From NCBI GenBank assembly GCA_002170245.2, contig NHFN02000017.1, forward strand, positions 124,078-188,077: DNA of 64,000 bases, in the 5' to 3' direction. A program made the translations under genes and the position numbers. This DNA comes from Gammaproteobacteria bacterium TMED112 (GTDB taxonomy: Bacteria > Pseudomonadota > Gammaproteobacteria > Magnimaribacterales > TMED112). This document shows positions 52,871 through 62,856 of this stretch, one piece after another; the stretch's first letter is position 1; every line of letters starts with the position of its first letter. The notes under the pieces are model-generated. The model was given only the letters and a program-made list of their open reading frames with translations. It was not told the origin of the DNA and searched no databases.

Positions 52871-54255
52871 TTGTATATTGCTTTTATGGAGTTTGATATG
52901 TCTACAATATTACCTGCACCTTGTGTAACTATAATTTCATTTCCCTTAATCTCAGATTCTAAAATTTTACATATTTCTTTTAGATTCTTTGCAAAGAAGG
53001 CATTTTTCTTTTTACCAATGAGAGCATTTACAAAGTCATATGAACTTATTTTTTGTAAATTTTGCTCTCCTGCTGAATAGATATCAAGAATTATTGACGT
53101 ATCAACATCTCTTAAACACTCAATAAAATCTTCAAATAATAACGTAGAACGAGTGTATCTATGTGGTTGAAATATCATACAGATTTTTTTGTTTGGGCTA
53201 GTCGATCTTAATGCCTCAATTGTTGCTTTTAATTCAGTTGGATGATGCCCATAATCATCAATTAGAGTTGCTGATTTACCTTCAATATTTAAATTAGCTT
53301 TAAACTCTAACCTTCTTGAGACTCCACCAAATTTTTTAAAAGAATCTTTAATGACTTTTATATTTATTCCTGCCTTCTGAGCAACTATGAAAGCTGCTGT
53401 AGCGTTAAGTGCATTATGTTTTCCAGGCAGGGTTAATTCTAAAGATATTTCCTTGCCTGTAGAACTACGGACTATTTTAAATTTTTGAAGCATTGCATTT
53501 TGTTTCAGGTCTTTAATAAAATAATCAGCTTTTTTGTCAAATCCATAGGATATTTTTGGTCTGGATAATAATCTAAATACCTCTTTAGAATTATCGGAAT
53601 CTATGCAAATTATTGCACATCCGAAAAAAGGTAGATTTTCAAGAAATTGTAGAAAAGTTGAATCCAATTTTTCAATACTATTCTCATAATAATCAAGGTG
53701 ATCATTATCAATGTTTGTAACAACGCTAATTTCTGGATTTAGATGCAAAAAAGATGCATCACTTTCATCAGCCTCAACTATTAAAAATTCGCCTGTTCCT
53801 AAAATACTTTTGTTTTCTTGGCCTAAAATTTTACCGCCGATAATAAATGTGGGATCAAGCTTTGCTCTAACAAAAATATCTGCAATTAAGCTTGTAGTAG
53901 TAGTTTTTCCGTGAGAACCAGCTACCGCAATACTTTGAAACCCTCTCATTAAGCTCGATAACATTTCTGCTCTTGGTATTAAAGTAATATTTAGAGACTT
54001 AGCAGCTTTCATTTCAGGATTTGAAGCGTTTACTGCAGAGGAATATACAACTACATCTGAACTTCTTACATTCTTCTGATTATGGCCAATAAAAATTTTT
54101 GCGCCTAAAGAAGATAATCTAGAAGTATTTTTATTTTTAACAAGATCGCTACCACTTACACTAAAGCCTTGCTTAATAAGCATTTCTGCAATGCCAACCA
54201 TTCCCACACCTCCAATACCAATGAAGTGTATTTTTCTGATATTACTTAATTTCAT
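52867..54255 (-). CDS. murC: UDP-N-acetylmuramate--L-alanine ligase
   Basis: 462 aa; HFIGIGGVGMVGIAEML, GSHGKTTTTSLI. Confidence 0.97.
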   Translation of the reverse strand: MKLSNIRKIHFIGIGGVGMVGIAEMLIKQGFSVSGSDLVKNKNTSRLSSLGAKIFIGHNQKNVRSSDVVVYSSAVNASNPEMKAAKSLNITLIPRAEMLSSLMRGFQSIAVAGSHGKTTTTSLIADIFVRAKLDPTFIIGGKILGQENKSILGTGEFLIVEADESDASFLHLNPEISVVTNIDNDHLDYYENSIEKLDSTFLQFLENLPFFGCAIICIDSDNSKEVFRLLSRPKISYGFDKKADYFIKDLKQNAMLQKFKIVRSSTGKEISLELTLPGKHNALNATAAFIVAQKAGINIKVIKDSFKKFGGVSRRLEFKANLNIEGKSATLIDDYGHHPTELKATIEALRSTSPNKKICMIFQPHRYTRSTLLFEDFIECLRDVDTSIILDIYSAGEQNLQKISSYDFVNALIGKKKNAFFAKNLKEICKILESEIKGNEIIVTQGAGNIVDISNSIKAIYK

Positions 54256-55237
54256 GAACTATTTTTTCTGCCGAATTCAAGTGTATACTTTTGCCCATTT
54301 TTTTACTTAATTCTTGAAAATTTTGTAAGCTGAATTCATAAATTTTTTGAGAAAAATCCTCAACTTCAAATTTTTTTTCGTTTAACACAATTCCCCCACC
54401 TTCATCGCATGCTAATTTAGCATTCTTCATTTGATGGTCATCTATTGAGTTTGACAATGGAATAAATACTGCTGGCAAACCCATGCTTTGCACTTCGGCA
54501 ACAGTTGATGCGCCAGCTCTACAAATTATAAATTTTGATCTAGCCATTACTTCTGGCATATTTTCAATGAACTTTATGTATTCAATTTTTTCTGTTGATG
54601 TTTTTTTATCATGCTCACCAGTCTGAAATAGTATTTTTTCATTTAAATCTAAGTTATCTAATATTTCACTTAGTTGATTGTTAAAAAAAAGGGCTCCCTG
54701 ACTGCCTCCTAGGACAAGAATATGTTCTTTTTTAGAGTGTGAAGCATAGCTTAGCGTATTAAACGCAGATCTTATTGGTTGGCCAAAATTATGTTCTTTT
54801 TTTTCGTTTAGAGGAAATGTTGTGAACAGTTTTTTTGCAAATAATAAACTTAATTTATTGGCTGAGCCTAAAATTGAATTTTGCTCATGTATGTAGATAT
54901 CTTTAAACAGAATAATTGATGAAATTAAACCAATTACAGAAATATAATTACCCATTAGAAGAACATTCTGGGGCCTATATTTCAATAGCAGAAAAATTGA
55001 AATCAAAACACAATTCATGATACTAAAAGGCCATAATATTTTTTCAAAAAAATTTTTTCCCCTGAACCCTGAAATATTTAAATGTCTTACTTTAAAACCT
55101 GAATTTTTATAAATTTTTCTCTCTATCTCCCTATTTGAGGCAATAAAAATTACATTTTCTTTACCAAACTTTTCAGCTATAGATAATGCAGGATAAATGT
55201 GGCCTCCTGTTCCAGCTGCAAAAATTGCAATTTTCAT
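54242..55237 (-). CDS. murG: MurG glycosyltransferase
   Basis: 331 aa; AAGTGGHIYPALSIAE, CRAGASTVAE. Confidence 0.96.
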   Translation of the reverse strand: MKIAIFAAGTGGHIYPALSIAEKFGKENVIFIASNREIERKIYKNSGFKVRHLNISGFRGKNFFEKILWPFSIMNCVLISIFLLLKYRPQNVLLMGNYISVIGLISSIILFKDIYIHEQNSILGSANKLSLLFAKKLFTTFPLNEKKEHNFGQPIRSAFNTLSYASHSKKEHILVLGGSQGALFFNNQLSEILDNLDLNEKILFQTGEHDKKTSTEKIEYIKFIENMPEVMARSKFIICRAGASTVAEVQSMGLPAVFIPLSNSIDDHQMKNAKLACDEGGGIVLNEKKFEVEDFSQKIYEFSLQNFQELSKKMGKSIHLNSAEKIVHEIK

Positions 55238-56355
55238 TTTATTTTATTTCTGAACTCCCAACTTGCTCGTAAAGTGATAGCTAAAGCAATAAAATTCATG
55301 ATAACACTACTTCTTCCATAACTAATGAATGGTAAGGTCAGACCTTTTGTTGGAATGACACCAAGGTTTACGAAAATATTTAGAGAAGTTTGAATAAAAA
55401 ATAATAAAGCGAATGATGTAATAATTAAGCTATTAAAAAAATAATTTTGATTTTTTGCATTTTCAGCTAGTTTAAATAGCCTCCACAAAATTACAAGATA
55501 ACAAGATAACAAGATAAGAAAGCCAATTGCTCCAGTTTCTTCCAAATAAATTGAAAAAATAAAATCAGTGTGGGCTTCAGGAAGAAAAAAATATTTTTGT
55601 GTGCTCTCACCAATTCCAAGACCAAAAATACCACCTTGAACAGATGCAATAAGTGCATTTATAAGCTGATAGTCTGAGCCGGTCATATCATCCCAAGGAT
55701 TTGCAAAAGATAAAACTCTATCCAGTCTTTCAGGATTAAAATAAATTGCAACAGTAAGAAATATAAAGAAAATTATAGTCAAAATAGCAAGCTGTGAGAT
55801 CTTTGCGCCTCCAATGAAAAGAATACATATTGCTATTGAAAATAATATTGCAGTATTTCCATAATCAGGTTCAAGAAATAAAAGCAAGGCAATTAATGTT
55901 GTAACAGCTATTGGCTTGATGAAGCCCCTCCAACTAGTCTCAAGCTGCTCTTTTCTTCTTAAACAATAACTACATAAATACAAAGGAAGAAATATCTTAA
56001 TAATTTCTGAGGGTTGAATATTTATTGGGCCAATGGCTAACCATCTTCGAGCTCCATTTATCTCTTGACCTAAGCCTGGGATCAAAACAAAGCCCAAAAG
56101 CATTGAACTTAATACAAGCAAAATAAGTCCATTTTCCTTATAAAAAGATATAGGAATAAAAAGAAATATTGAACATGCAACTAGTGATATTGATAAAGCA
56201 ATTATTTGTCTTTCTAGGAAAAAGAATGGATTACCAAAGTCTGCATTTGCAATTACATTTGAAGATGAATAAATAAAAATAAGACTTATACCAGTAATAA
56301 TTATGAATGGAACTAGTAAAGTTAAGTCGAATAAATTTTCTTTTCTATTAATCAA
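55234..56355 (-). CDS. ftsW: septal peptidoglycan polymerase FtsW
   Basis: 373 aa, SEDS family; GARRWLAIGPINIQPSEIIKI, EAHTDFIFSIYLEE. Confidence 0.95.
   Translation of the reverse strand: MINRKENLFDLTLLVPFIIITGISLIFIYSSSNVIANADFGNPFFFLERQIIALSISLVACSIFLFIPISFYKENGLILLVLSSMLLGFVLIPGLGQEINGARRWLAIGPINIQPSEIIKIFLPLYLCSYCLRRKEQLETSWRGFIKPIAVTTLIALLLFLEPDYGNTAILFSIAICILFIGGAKISQLAILTIIFFIFLTVAIYFNPERLDRVLSFANPWDDMTGSDYQLINALIASVQGGIFGLGIGESTQKYFFLPEAHTDFIFSIYLEETGAIGFLILLSCYLVILWRLFKLAENAKNQNYFFNSLIITSFALLFFIQTSLNIFVNLGVIPTKGLTLPFISYGRSSVIMNFIALAITLRASWEFRNKIK
55493..55516 (-). repeat. acaagata x3 octanucleotide tandem repeat inside ftsW
   Basis: Direct read: acaagataacaagataacaagata. Confidence 0.97.
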
Positions 56356-57418
56356 AATACGTTTCTTTTAAATTATTAAAATGTTGCCCTCTTTCGATAA
56401 AATTTGAATAATCATTGCCGCTTGGATTGCCAGGACTAAATAAAATATCTTTGTATTTGTCTTTTTTTAAAATATTAAAAATTTCACCTAGATTTTCAAA
56501 AGTTGAGATATTTTCATGTTTTAAAATGTTTAGCAATTCATTTCGATGCTTTCCATAAATAAAAACTCTTCTAGGGCCTTTTATACATAATTCTTTGCAA
56601 TCTTCTTTATTTGGATTACCGCAAATAATTAAGTCTCCCTTAAAATTTAATTTATTTATAGCGTACAGAAGTGACGCTGAATTTGTAGATTTAGAATCAT
56701 TAATAATTCCCGCTGAAATCTCTTGCAATCTAAATGGCAGAGTAGATAAATTTAGATCTGCAACATTCAATTTCGGCTCAATTCCTGATACAAAAGCTAT
56801 TGCAAATTCTAGGTAATCATCTGTTGTGCAAAACATTGTTTTTCCTTTTTCAGAGCAGATTTTCAATTTTGTATTTTTATAATCCTCGTAGTTTCCATGA
56901 TGATCAATATGGTCGTTTTGAATATTTGTAATAATTGAAAAATCGAAATGATTTTTTTTCATTTTCTCTAACTGAAAACTTGATGCTTCAATAACCGTAT
57001 ATTTATTTGTGTGATTTATATTATCTAAAAGTGGATTGCCAATATTTCCAAGTGCAACTGAAGAACTCACTTTATTCAAAATTTGATTAAGATAATTAAC
57101 CAATGTGCTTTTACCATTTGTTCCAGTAACTCCAATTTTTATAGATTTATTGTTTTGAAAAAAAAGGTCTAAATCAGAAACATAATTCAGCTTCCCAATA
57201 CTTATATTAGAAAAATATTTTTTTAATTGTATCCCAGGAGAAACATATAAATTCACGTAATCAGAAATACTTTCATCATTTAAACAATCTAATGTATTTT
57301 TTTTATTTTCTAATTTTGTCTTATCTTCATCAAAAATATCAAAAGGAATAGAATTTGTAGCGAGGAATTTTTCGAAAGATTTTCCAGTTACTCCATAGCC
57401 AATAATAAGTGATTTCAT
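56348..57418 (-). CDS. murD: UDP-N-acetylmuramoylalanine--D-glutamate ligase (short)
   Basis: 356 aa; GVTGTNGKSTLVNYL, NIQNDHIDHHGNYEDY. Confidence 0.92.
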   Translation of the reverse strand: MKSLIIGYGVTGKSFEKFLATNSIPFDIFDEDKTKLENKKNTLDCLNDESISDYVNLYVSPGIQLKKYFSNISIGKLNYVSDLDLFFQNNKSIKIGVTGTNGKSTLVNYLNQILNKVSSSVALGNIGNPLLDNINHTNKYTVIEASSFQLEKMKKNHFDFSIITNIQNDHIDHHGNYEDYKNTKLKICSEKGKTMFCTTDDYLEFAIAFVSGIEPKLNVADLNLSTLPFRLQEISAGIINDSKSTNSASLLYAINKLNFKGDLIICGNPNKEDCKELCIKGPRRVFIYGKHRNELLNILKHENISTFENLGEIFNILKKDKYKDILFSPGNPSGNDYSNFIERGQHFNNLKETYFD

Positions 57419-58500
57419 TATCTAATTTTTAAGAGAGATAGACCAACCAAAACAAATATAAAAGTTAAGATCCAAAATCTCACAATTATTTTTGGTTCTT
57501 TCCAGCCTAATAACTCAAAATGATGATGAATAGGAGCCATTTTAAAGATTCTTTTTTTTCTTATTTTGAAAGATGAAACTTGTAGAATTACACTCAAAGC
57601 CTCCATTATAAAAACCATCGACATTACGGCAAAGACTATTTCGTGTCTTACAATTATTGCTACGAGTGCAATAAATGCCCCCATTGAAAGTGAACCAACA
57701 TCACCCATGAAAATTTGTGCAGGATAAGCATTGAACCACAAAAAACCAATTCCAGCTCCAATTAAAGCTCCACAAATAACTAATAATTCTCCTGTACCTT
57801 CTACGTAAGGTATATACAAATAATCGGAGACAATTGTATTTCCTGCAGACCAAGCAATTAAGCCAAGTGCTGAAGTAATAAGAATTACTGGAAGAATTGC
57901 CAAACCATCAAGACCATCAGTTAAATTTACTGCATTTGAACTTCCAACAATTATAAATATTGATACCGGTATAAATAATATTCCTATCGAAATTGAGACA
58001 TCTTTAAAGAAAGGCACTATGTAATTCAGCTCTTTTGGTTCAAAAACATAAAAATAAAGAACTACGGAAATAATTAAAGAGAATAAAAATTGAAAAGAAA
58101 TTTTAGTCCATGAAGAAATACCTTTTGAATTTTTTTCGGTTACTTTTTTGAAGTCATCAGCAAAACCTAATATTGCAAAGAGGAATAAGCATAATAGAGA
58201 TACTGATAAGAACCTATTTGAAAAATCACCCCAAAGAATACTTGAAAATATCACACTTCCGATAATTAGTAGACCTCCCATTGTTGGAGTTCCGTCTTTT
58301 ACTTTATGCGAGTCTGGCCCTCTATCCCCAATTGTTTGTTGAAATTGAAATGATCTTATTTTTTTAATAAAAAATTCTCCAAATAAAAGAACAATCAATA
58401 GGCCTGATAATGTGGATAAGAATGTTCTTGTGCTTAAATACGAAAAAAGGTTAAGAAATGGGCTTTTTTCTAAAAAAAAATTAAGAAGAAATTCAATCAT
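57418..58500 (-). CDS. mraY: phospho-MurNAc-pentapeptide-transferase
   Basis: 360 aa; GTPTMGGLLI, NAVNLTDGLDGLA, MAPIHHHFELLGW. Confidence 0.97.
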   Translation of the reverse strand: MIEFLLNFFLEKSPFLNLFSYLSTRTFLSTLSGLLIVLLFGEFFIKKIRSFQFQQTIGDRGPDSHKVKDGTPTMGGLLIIGSVIFSSILWGDFSNRFLSVSLLCLFLFAILGFADDFKKVTEKNSKGISSWTKISFQFLFSLIISVVLYFYVFEPKELNYIVPFFKDVSISIGILFIPVSIFIIVGSSNAVNLTDGLDGLAILPVILITSALGLIAWSAGNTIVSDYLYIPYVEGTGELLVICGALIGAGIGFLWFNAYPAQIFMGDVGSLSMGAFIALVAIIVRHEIVFAVMSMVFIMEALSVILQVSSFKIRKKRIFKMAPIHHHFELLGWKEPKIIVRFWILTFIFVLVGLSLLKIR

Positions 58501-59650
58501 TTATCAACAACTCAAGATAGGATTCCATTTTACTAGACCTGGAGCCTTTAAAATAGACTTTTTTCCCTCCCTTAAGCTGTTTTATCAGATAATTTTTTGG
58601 GAAATCTTGTTTATTTTCAAAAAAATTAATATTTTTGCAAGATATTTTTTTGATAGCTTCTTTAAAAATTTTTCCTGTTAAAAATATCTGAAAATCTGAA
58701 AGCTGTCTTAACAAATTTTCATGTTTTTTATTTTCATCTTCACCTAATTCCGCCATATCACCCAAAACTAAAATAGTATTACTTGAATCTTCTTCCATAG
58801 CAGTTGCTATGACAGTGTCTGGGTGAGCATTATAGGTTTGATCTATAATTTCACTGCCGTGCAATTTAATTATGTTGCCTCTTCCAGCAGAAGGTGTGAA
58901 AGTGATTTTTTTTAGATCTTTATCGATAGATAGTAAATTTAATATTCTTTGAATAATTTCTTTGTTCTTCTCTAAGATATTTTTATTTTTAATACCTCTT
59001 CCATCGACAAAATTATCTATATTCTTAAGACATTCTTTTAGTTTTAATTTTGTTTTGGATATATTTTCTATATTTTTAAATGTGCTTAGGTGGTTTGAAG
59101 CTATAGCTGTTAGGATAAAGACATCACAAGAAAGTTTTTTAGAAATTAAATCAAAATCCCCAACATTTCTTGCACCACATTCAACAACAAGATATTCAGT
59201 ATCTTTTGGCATGCTCAGTATAGTAAAGGGTATACCAAATTCGTTATTTTCATTATCTTTGCTTGCATGACATTTATCTCCTAACAAGCTTTTCAACATA
59301 TCTTTAAGAGTTGTTTTACCATAGCTCCCAGTAATAAAAATCACTTTAGCTTTACTTTCAATTAGTTTAAAAGAGCATATATCTAGCAAAGAGCTGTAAA
59401 CATCATCAACTACAATCGAAGTACCAAAAATTTTTTGTTTAGTTATTACAGATGCGCCTTTTTGCAATACTTCTTCAATAAAAACTTCAGCATCATGATT
59501 ATTTCCTTTTAATGGAATAAATAGATCACCCTCTCTGGCCATTTTTGAATCAAAAATAATTCTTTCAATTTTTGCATCAGTTTGAACATTCTCAAACCCA
59601 AGAATTTGAGATAATTCTTTTAAAGATTTATTTTCACTCATAATATGCAC
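58493..59650 (-). CDS. murF: UDP-N-acetylmuramoyl-tripeptide--D-alanyl-D-alanine ligase
   Basis: 385 aa; ITGSYGKTTLKDML; dcw position. Confidence 0.93.
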   Translation of the reverse strand: MHIMSENKSLKELSQILGFENVQTDAKIERIIFDSKMAREGDLFIPLKGNNHDAEVFIEEVLQKGASVITKQKIFGTSIVVDDVYSSLLDICSFKLIESKAKVIFITGSYGKTTLKDMLKSLLGDKCHASKDNENNEFGIPFTILSMPKDTEYLVVECGARNVGDFDLISKKLSCDVFILTAIASNHLSTFKNIENISKTKLKLKECLKNIDNFVDGRGIKNKNILEKNKEIIQRILNLLSIDKDLKKITFTPSAGRGNIIKLHGSEIIDQTYNAHPDTVIATAMEEDSSNTILVLGDMAELGEDENKKHENLLRQLSDFQIFLTGKIFKEAIKKISCKNINFFENKQDFPKNYLIKQLKGGKKVYFKGSRSSKMESYLELLIND

Positions 59651-61032
59651 TTTTTTACCTCCTCATAATCAGAAAAATCTAAACATGCATCACCAATAAT
59701 TTGTTTATTTTCATGACCCTTGCCAGCTATTAGAAGTATGTCTCCTTCGCTAAGCTCATTTATAGCATTTTTAATTGCACGAGATCTATCAAGCTCCATA
59801 CAGATCTTATCCGACCCTTCTATTCCTTCCACTATCATATTTGATATTTGCTGAGGGTCCTCATTTCTTGGATTATCAGAAGTTATATAAATTTTCTCAC
59901 AATATCTATCTGCGACTTCTCCCATTAGAGCCCTTTTACCTTTATCCCTTTCACCTCCAGCTCCGAAAACAATTATTAATTTATTTTTTTTCTTTTTAGA
60001 TAGACATTTACATACAGATTCTAAAGCTTTGGGCGTATGAGCATAATCAATATACACATTCTCTTTTTCAGTTTTACTTAATCTGCCAAATGGCAATGAC
60101 AGGTTCTGAACTTTAGCAAAAAAATCTTCGCAATCATCATTGATAAATTGATAATAAGGCAGAGTTAAAAATAAATTATATAGATTAAATTTAGATTCAA
60201 TTTTAGAAGCAGCTTGAAATTTACCCCATGGTGTTTCTACTAAAAATTCAATATTTCCATCCTCAAAGGACTTTAGAACTTTAAAAAAGATATCTGATTT
60301 ATTATCTCTAGACGAAATCTTAAATGTTTTCATTGAGCATATCTTTTTAAGTTGACTAGATATTATTTCATCGTCAAAATTTACAGCTACTGTCTTAACT
60401 TTTGCGTTGCTAACTAACTTAAACTTAGCATTAATATAATTCTGCAACGAGCCATGATAATCAAGATGATCTCTGGAAATATTTGTGAATATAGCATGAT
60501 TAATCTTTAAGCCCTGCAATCTATTTTTATCAACTCCGATAGATGAAGCTTCAAAAATAATATTCTTAATGCCCGTTCGAAAACATTTTGACATAAGATT
60601 TCTGATGAAAACAGGCTCTTCTGTAGTGAGCTCGTTATTAAAAATTTTTTGCTCATTTATGAAAGTTCCTAAAGTGCCAGATGAAGCATGTTTAATGCCA
60701 TTATTTTCCAAAATTTGGCTTAAAAAGCTGAGAGTTGTTGTTTTACCATTTGTTCCTGTAATAAAGAGATTATTGAAATATGAATGATCAATCTGAAAGT
60801 ATTCATCTATCCATTTTAAATACGAACTATTAAGATCTTTTATTTTGGAAGCTTTTGGTAGATCTATATTTTCACTGCTATCTAGAAAGACATGTTTTGC
60901 AAGATCTGCTTGATCATTAGTCAAATATTTTGCTCCGCCTCTGAGAGATAAAAAAATATCATTTTTTCTTAAATATTTTGAATTTGTAACTAGGTTTTCA
61001 TTTGAACTGAGATTTAAAAAAGGATTTTTCAT
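59638..61032 (-). CDS. murE: UDP-MurNAc-tripeptide synthetase (meso-DAP type)
   Basis: 464 aa; ITGTNGKTTTLSFLSQ, DNPRNEDP. Confidence 0.95.
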   Translation of the reverse strand: MKNPFLNLSSNENLVTNSKYLRKNDIFLSLRGGAKYLTNDQADLAKHVFLDSSENIDLPKASKIKDLNSSYLKWIDEYFQIDHSYFNNLFITGTNGKTTTLSFLSQILENNGIKHASSGTLGTFINEQKIFNNELTTEEPVFIRNLMSKCFRTGIKNIIFEASSIGVDKNRLQGLKINHAIFTNISRDHLDYHGSLQNYINAKFKLVSNAKVKTVAVNFDDEIISSQLKKICSMKTFKISSRDNKSDIFFKVLKSFEDGNIEFLVETPWGKFQAASKIESKFNLYNLFLTLPYYQFINDDCEDFFAKVQNLSLPFGRLSKTEKENVYIDYAHTPKALESVCKCLSKKKKNKLIIVFGAGGERDKGKRALMGEVADRYCEKIYITSDNPRNEDPQQISNMIVEGIEGSDKICMELDRSRAIKNAINELSEGDILLIAGKGHENKQIIGDACLDFSDYEEVKKCIL

Positions 61033-62615
61033 AGGTATTTTAACCTCATCATAAATTTAGATAGCTTCCCTACAACAGGTGCGGACACATCTCCTCCAAA
61101 ATATTTATTAGGATCAGGCTCATCAATTGAGACAATCATAATAAATTTTGGGTTGTTATAAGGAAAAATAGAAGCAAAACTTGAGATGTATTTTTCAGAC
61201 GCATAACCAACACCTTCAATATACTTTTCCGATGTTCCTGTTTTCCCTGCTATTTCTATTCTCTCATTCTTAAGGTTTGATGCTGTACCATCTAAAACTG
61301 TCATTCTCAACGAGTCCAAAATAAATGAAGCAGTAGATTTACTAAGAACTCTCACTCTTTCAGATTTAATATCTGGTAAGATCCTTGGCTCTATCATTAC
61401 CCCCTCATTAGCGAAAACGCTATAAGCTCTTGCTATTTGTAGTGAGTTAGAGGTCAAACTATATCCATAACCTAATGATGCTTTGTCAATATCATAGAGT
61501 TTAGGATTATCAATAATTTTTCCAGGAGAATTAGTTATCCATTGCATTTCTAGTTCTTTTCCAAAACCAAATTGACTAAGATTGTCTCGCATCTCAGCTG
61601 ACGAAAATTTAATAGCAATCTTTGCTATTGCAACTTGAGATGATTTTGAAATAGTTTCTGAGGGATTGATTCTGCCAAAATTTTTGCCTCCTGCCTCACT
61701 TCTCTTAAAACCAGAAAGTGTAACAAAGCCAGGGTTTGTATTGATAACACTATCTTTTTGAATATGTCCAAGTTTAAGTGCTCCAGCAACAGTTACAGGT
61801 TTAATTAATGATCCAGGCTCAAAAAAATCGTGAACTACTTTATTTCTCTCAATTACTCGATCAGGGTTATTTGGGTTAAATGTTGGATAACTTACCATTG
61901 CCAGTATTTCTCCTGACTTAGCATTCATTATTAATGCAGAGCCCCCCTTAGCTTTTGAAGTTGAAATTGCTTCTTTCAACTCATTAAAAAGTTTAAATTG
62001 TAAGTTTGTATCTAATGTAAGAGATAAGCTCTCACTAGTTCCAAGGTTTATAAAATCCTCTAATTGACCATATAGTTTTTCACCTCTTCCGCTTTGCCTA
62101 AATGTTGATTTTCTTTCATCAATAACTAGGTCTTTATCCATTACTTTTTCTACACCTTCAAGACCTCCATCAGTCCCAGAGAAACCTATTACAGGACCAT
62201 AAATACTACCGAATGGATAATACCTTTTGAATGTATCTTCCCTTATTGGCACGCAACTACATGCTTTTTGAATGTCGGACAGCATTGATTTTGAAATATT
62301 ATTTTCTAAATAAATTCTTCTTTTAGTATTCAAAAAAATTTCTTGAGATTGTTTGAATAAGATATCTTTTGCAATATTTTTATCATTCTCATTTTTAAAC
62401 AATAAAGTTGGCCGCATAATATCAGTTGCAAGCTCTATTCCATTTCTATCTAATATTTTTTTTCTAGGTTGCAGATTAATTTCAGAGGCAGTATTCCTAA
62501 TTTCCGCGGCTTCAAGAAATCGATCTCGCTCTTGGTTTAGTTGGTAGTATCTGTAGCCAGGTATTGATAAAAGAATCAAAAAAATAAAGAAAAGAAATCT
62601 TAACTTACTCATCAT
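61029..62615 (-). CDS. ftsI: septal transpeptidase FtsI (PBP3)
   Basis: 528 aa; FEPGSLIKPVTV (SxxK), SKSSQVAIAK, AGKTGTSEK (KTG). Confidence 0.95.
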   Translation of the reverse strand: MMSKLRFLFFIFLILLSIPGYRYYQLNQERDRFLEAAEIRNTASEINLQPRKKILDRNGIELATDIMRPTLLFKNENDKNIAKDILFKQSQEIFLNTKRRIYLENNISKSMLSDIQKACSCVPIREDTFKRYYPFGSIYGPVIGFSGTDGGLEGVEKVMDKDLVIDERKSTFRQSGRGEKLYGQLEDFINLGTSESLSLTLDTNLQFKLFNELKEAISTSKAKGGSALIMNAKSGEILAMVSYPTFNPNNPDRVIERNKVVHDFFEPGSLIKPVTVAGALKLGHIQKDSVINTNPGFVTLSGFKRSEAGGKNFGRINPSETISKSSQVAIAKIAIKFSSAEMRDNLSQFGFGKELEMQWITNSPGKIIDNPKLYDIDKASLGYGYSLTSNSLQIARAYSVFANEGVMIEPRILPDIKSERVRVLSKSTASFILDSLRMTVLDGTASNLKNERIEIAGKTGTSEKYIEGVGYASEKYISSFASIFPYNNPKFIMIVSIDEPDPNKYFGGDVSAPVVGKLSKFMMRLKYL

Positions 62616-62856
62616 CGATATCAGGATCGGTCATTCCAAGAGCTATAGCTTTATCATAAATATATGGTGATGATTTCAAGAGAGCTATTTCAACATTTAA
62701 CTTTGAATTTTGATTTTGTAACTTAAAGATTTTGTCTTGCACATTATCAAGATGCATGAAGTTTCTTTTATATTCAAAAACAAGAAAGACCTTTAAGAAA
62801 GAAAGACCCAGAAAAGCTAAAAAAAATATTGCTAGCAAGTAATCTAAAATTTTCAT
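62605..62856 (-). CDS. ftsL: cell division protein FtsL
   Basis: 83 aa; N-terminal TM plus coiled coil; between rsmH and ftsI. Confidence 0.85.
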   Translation of the reverse strand: MKILDYLLAIFFLAFLGLSFLKVFLVFEYKRNFMHLDNVQDKIFKLQNQNSKLNVEIALLKSSPYIYDKAIALGMTDPDIDDE

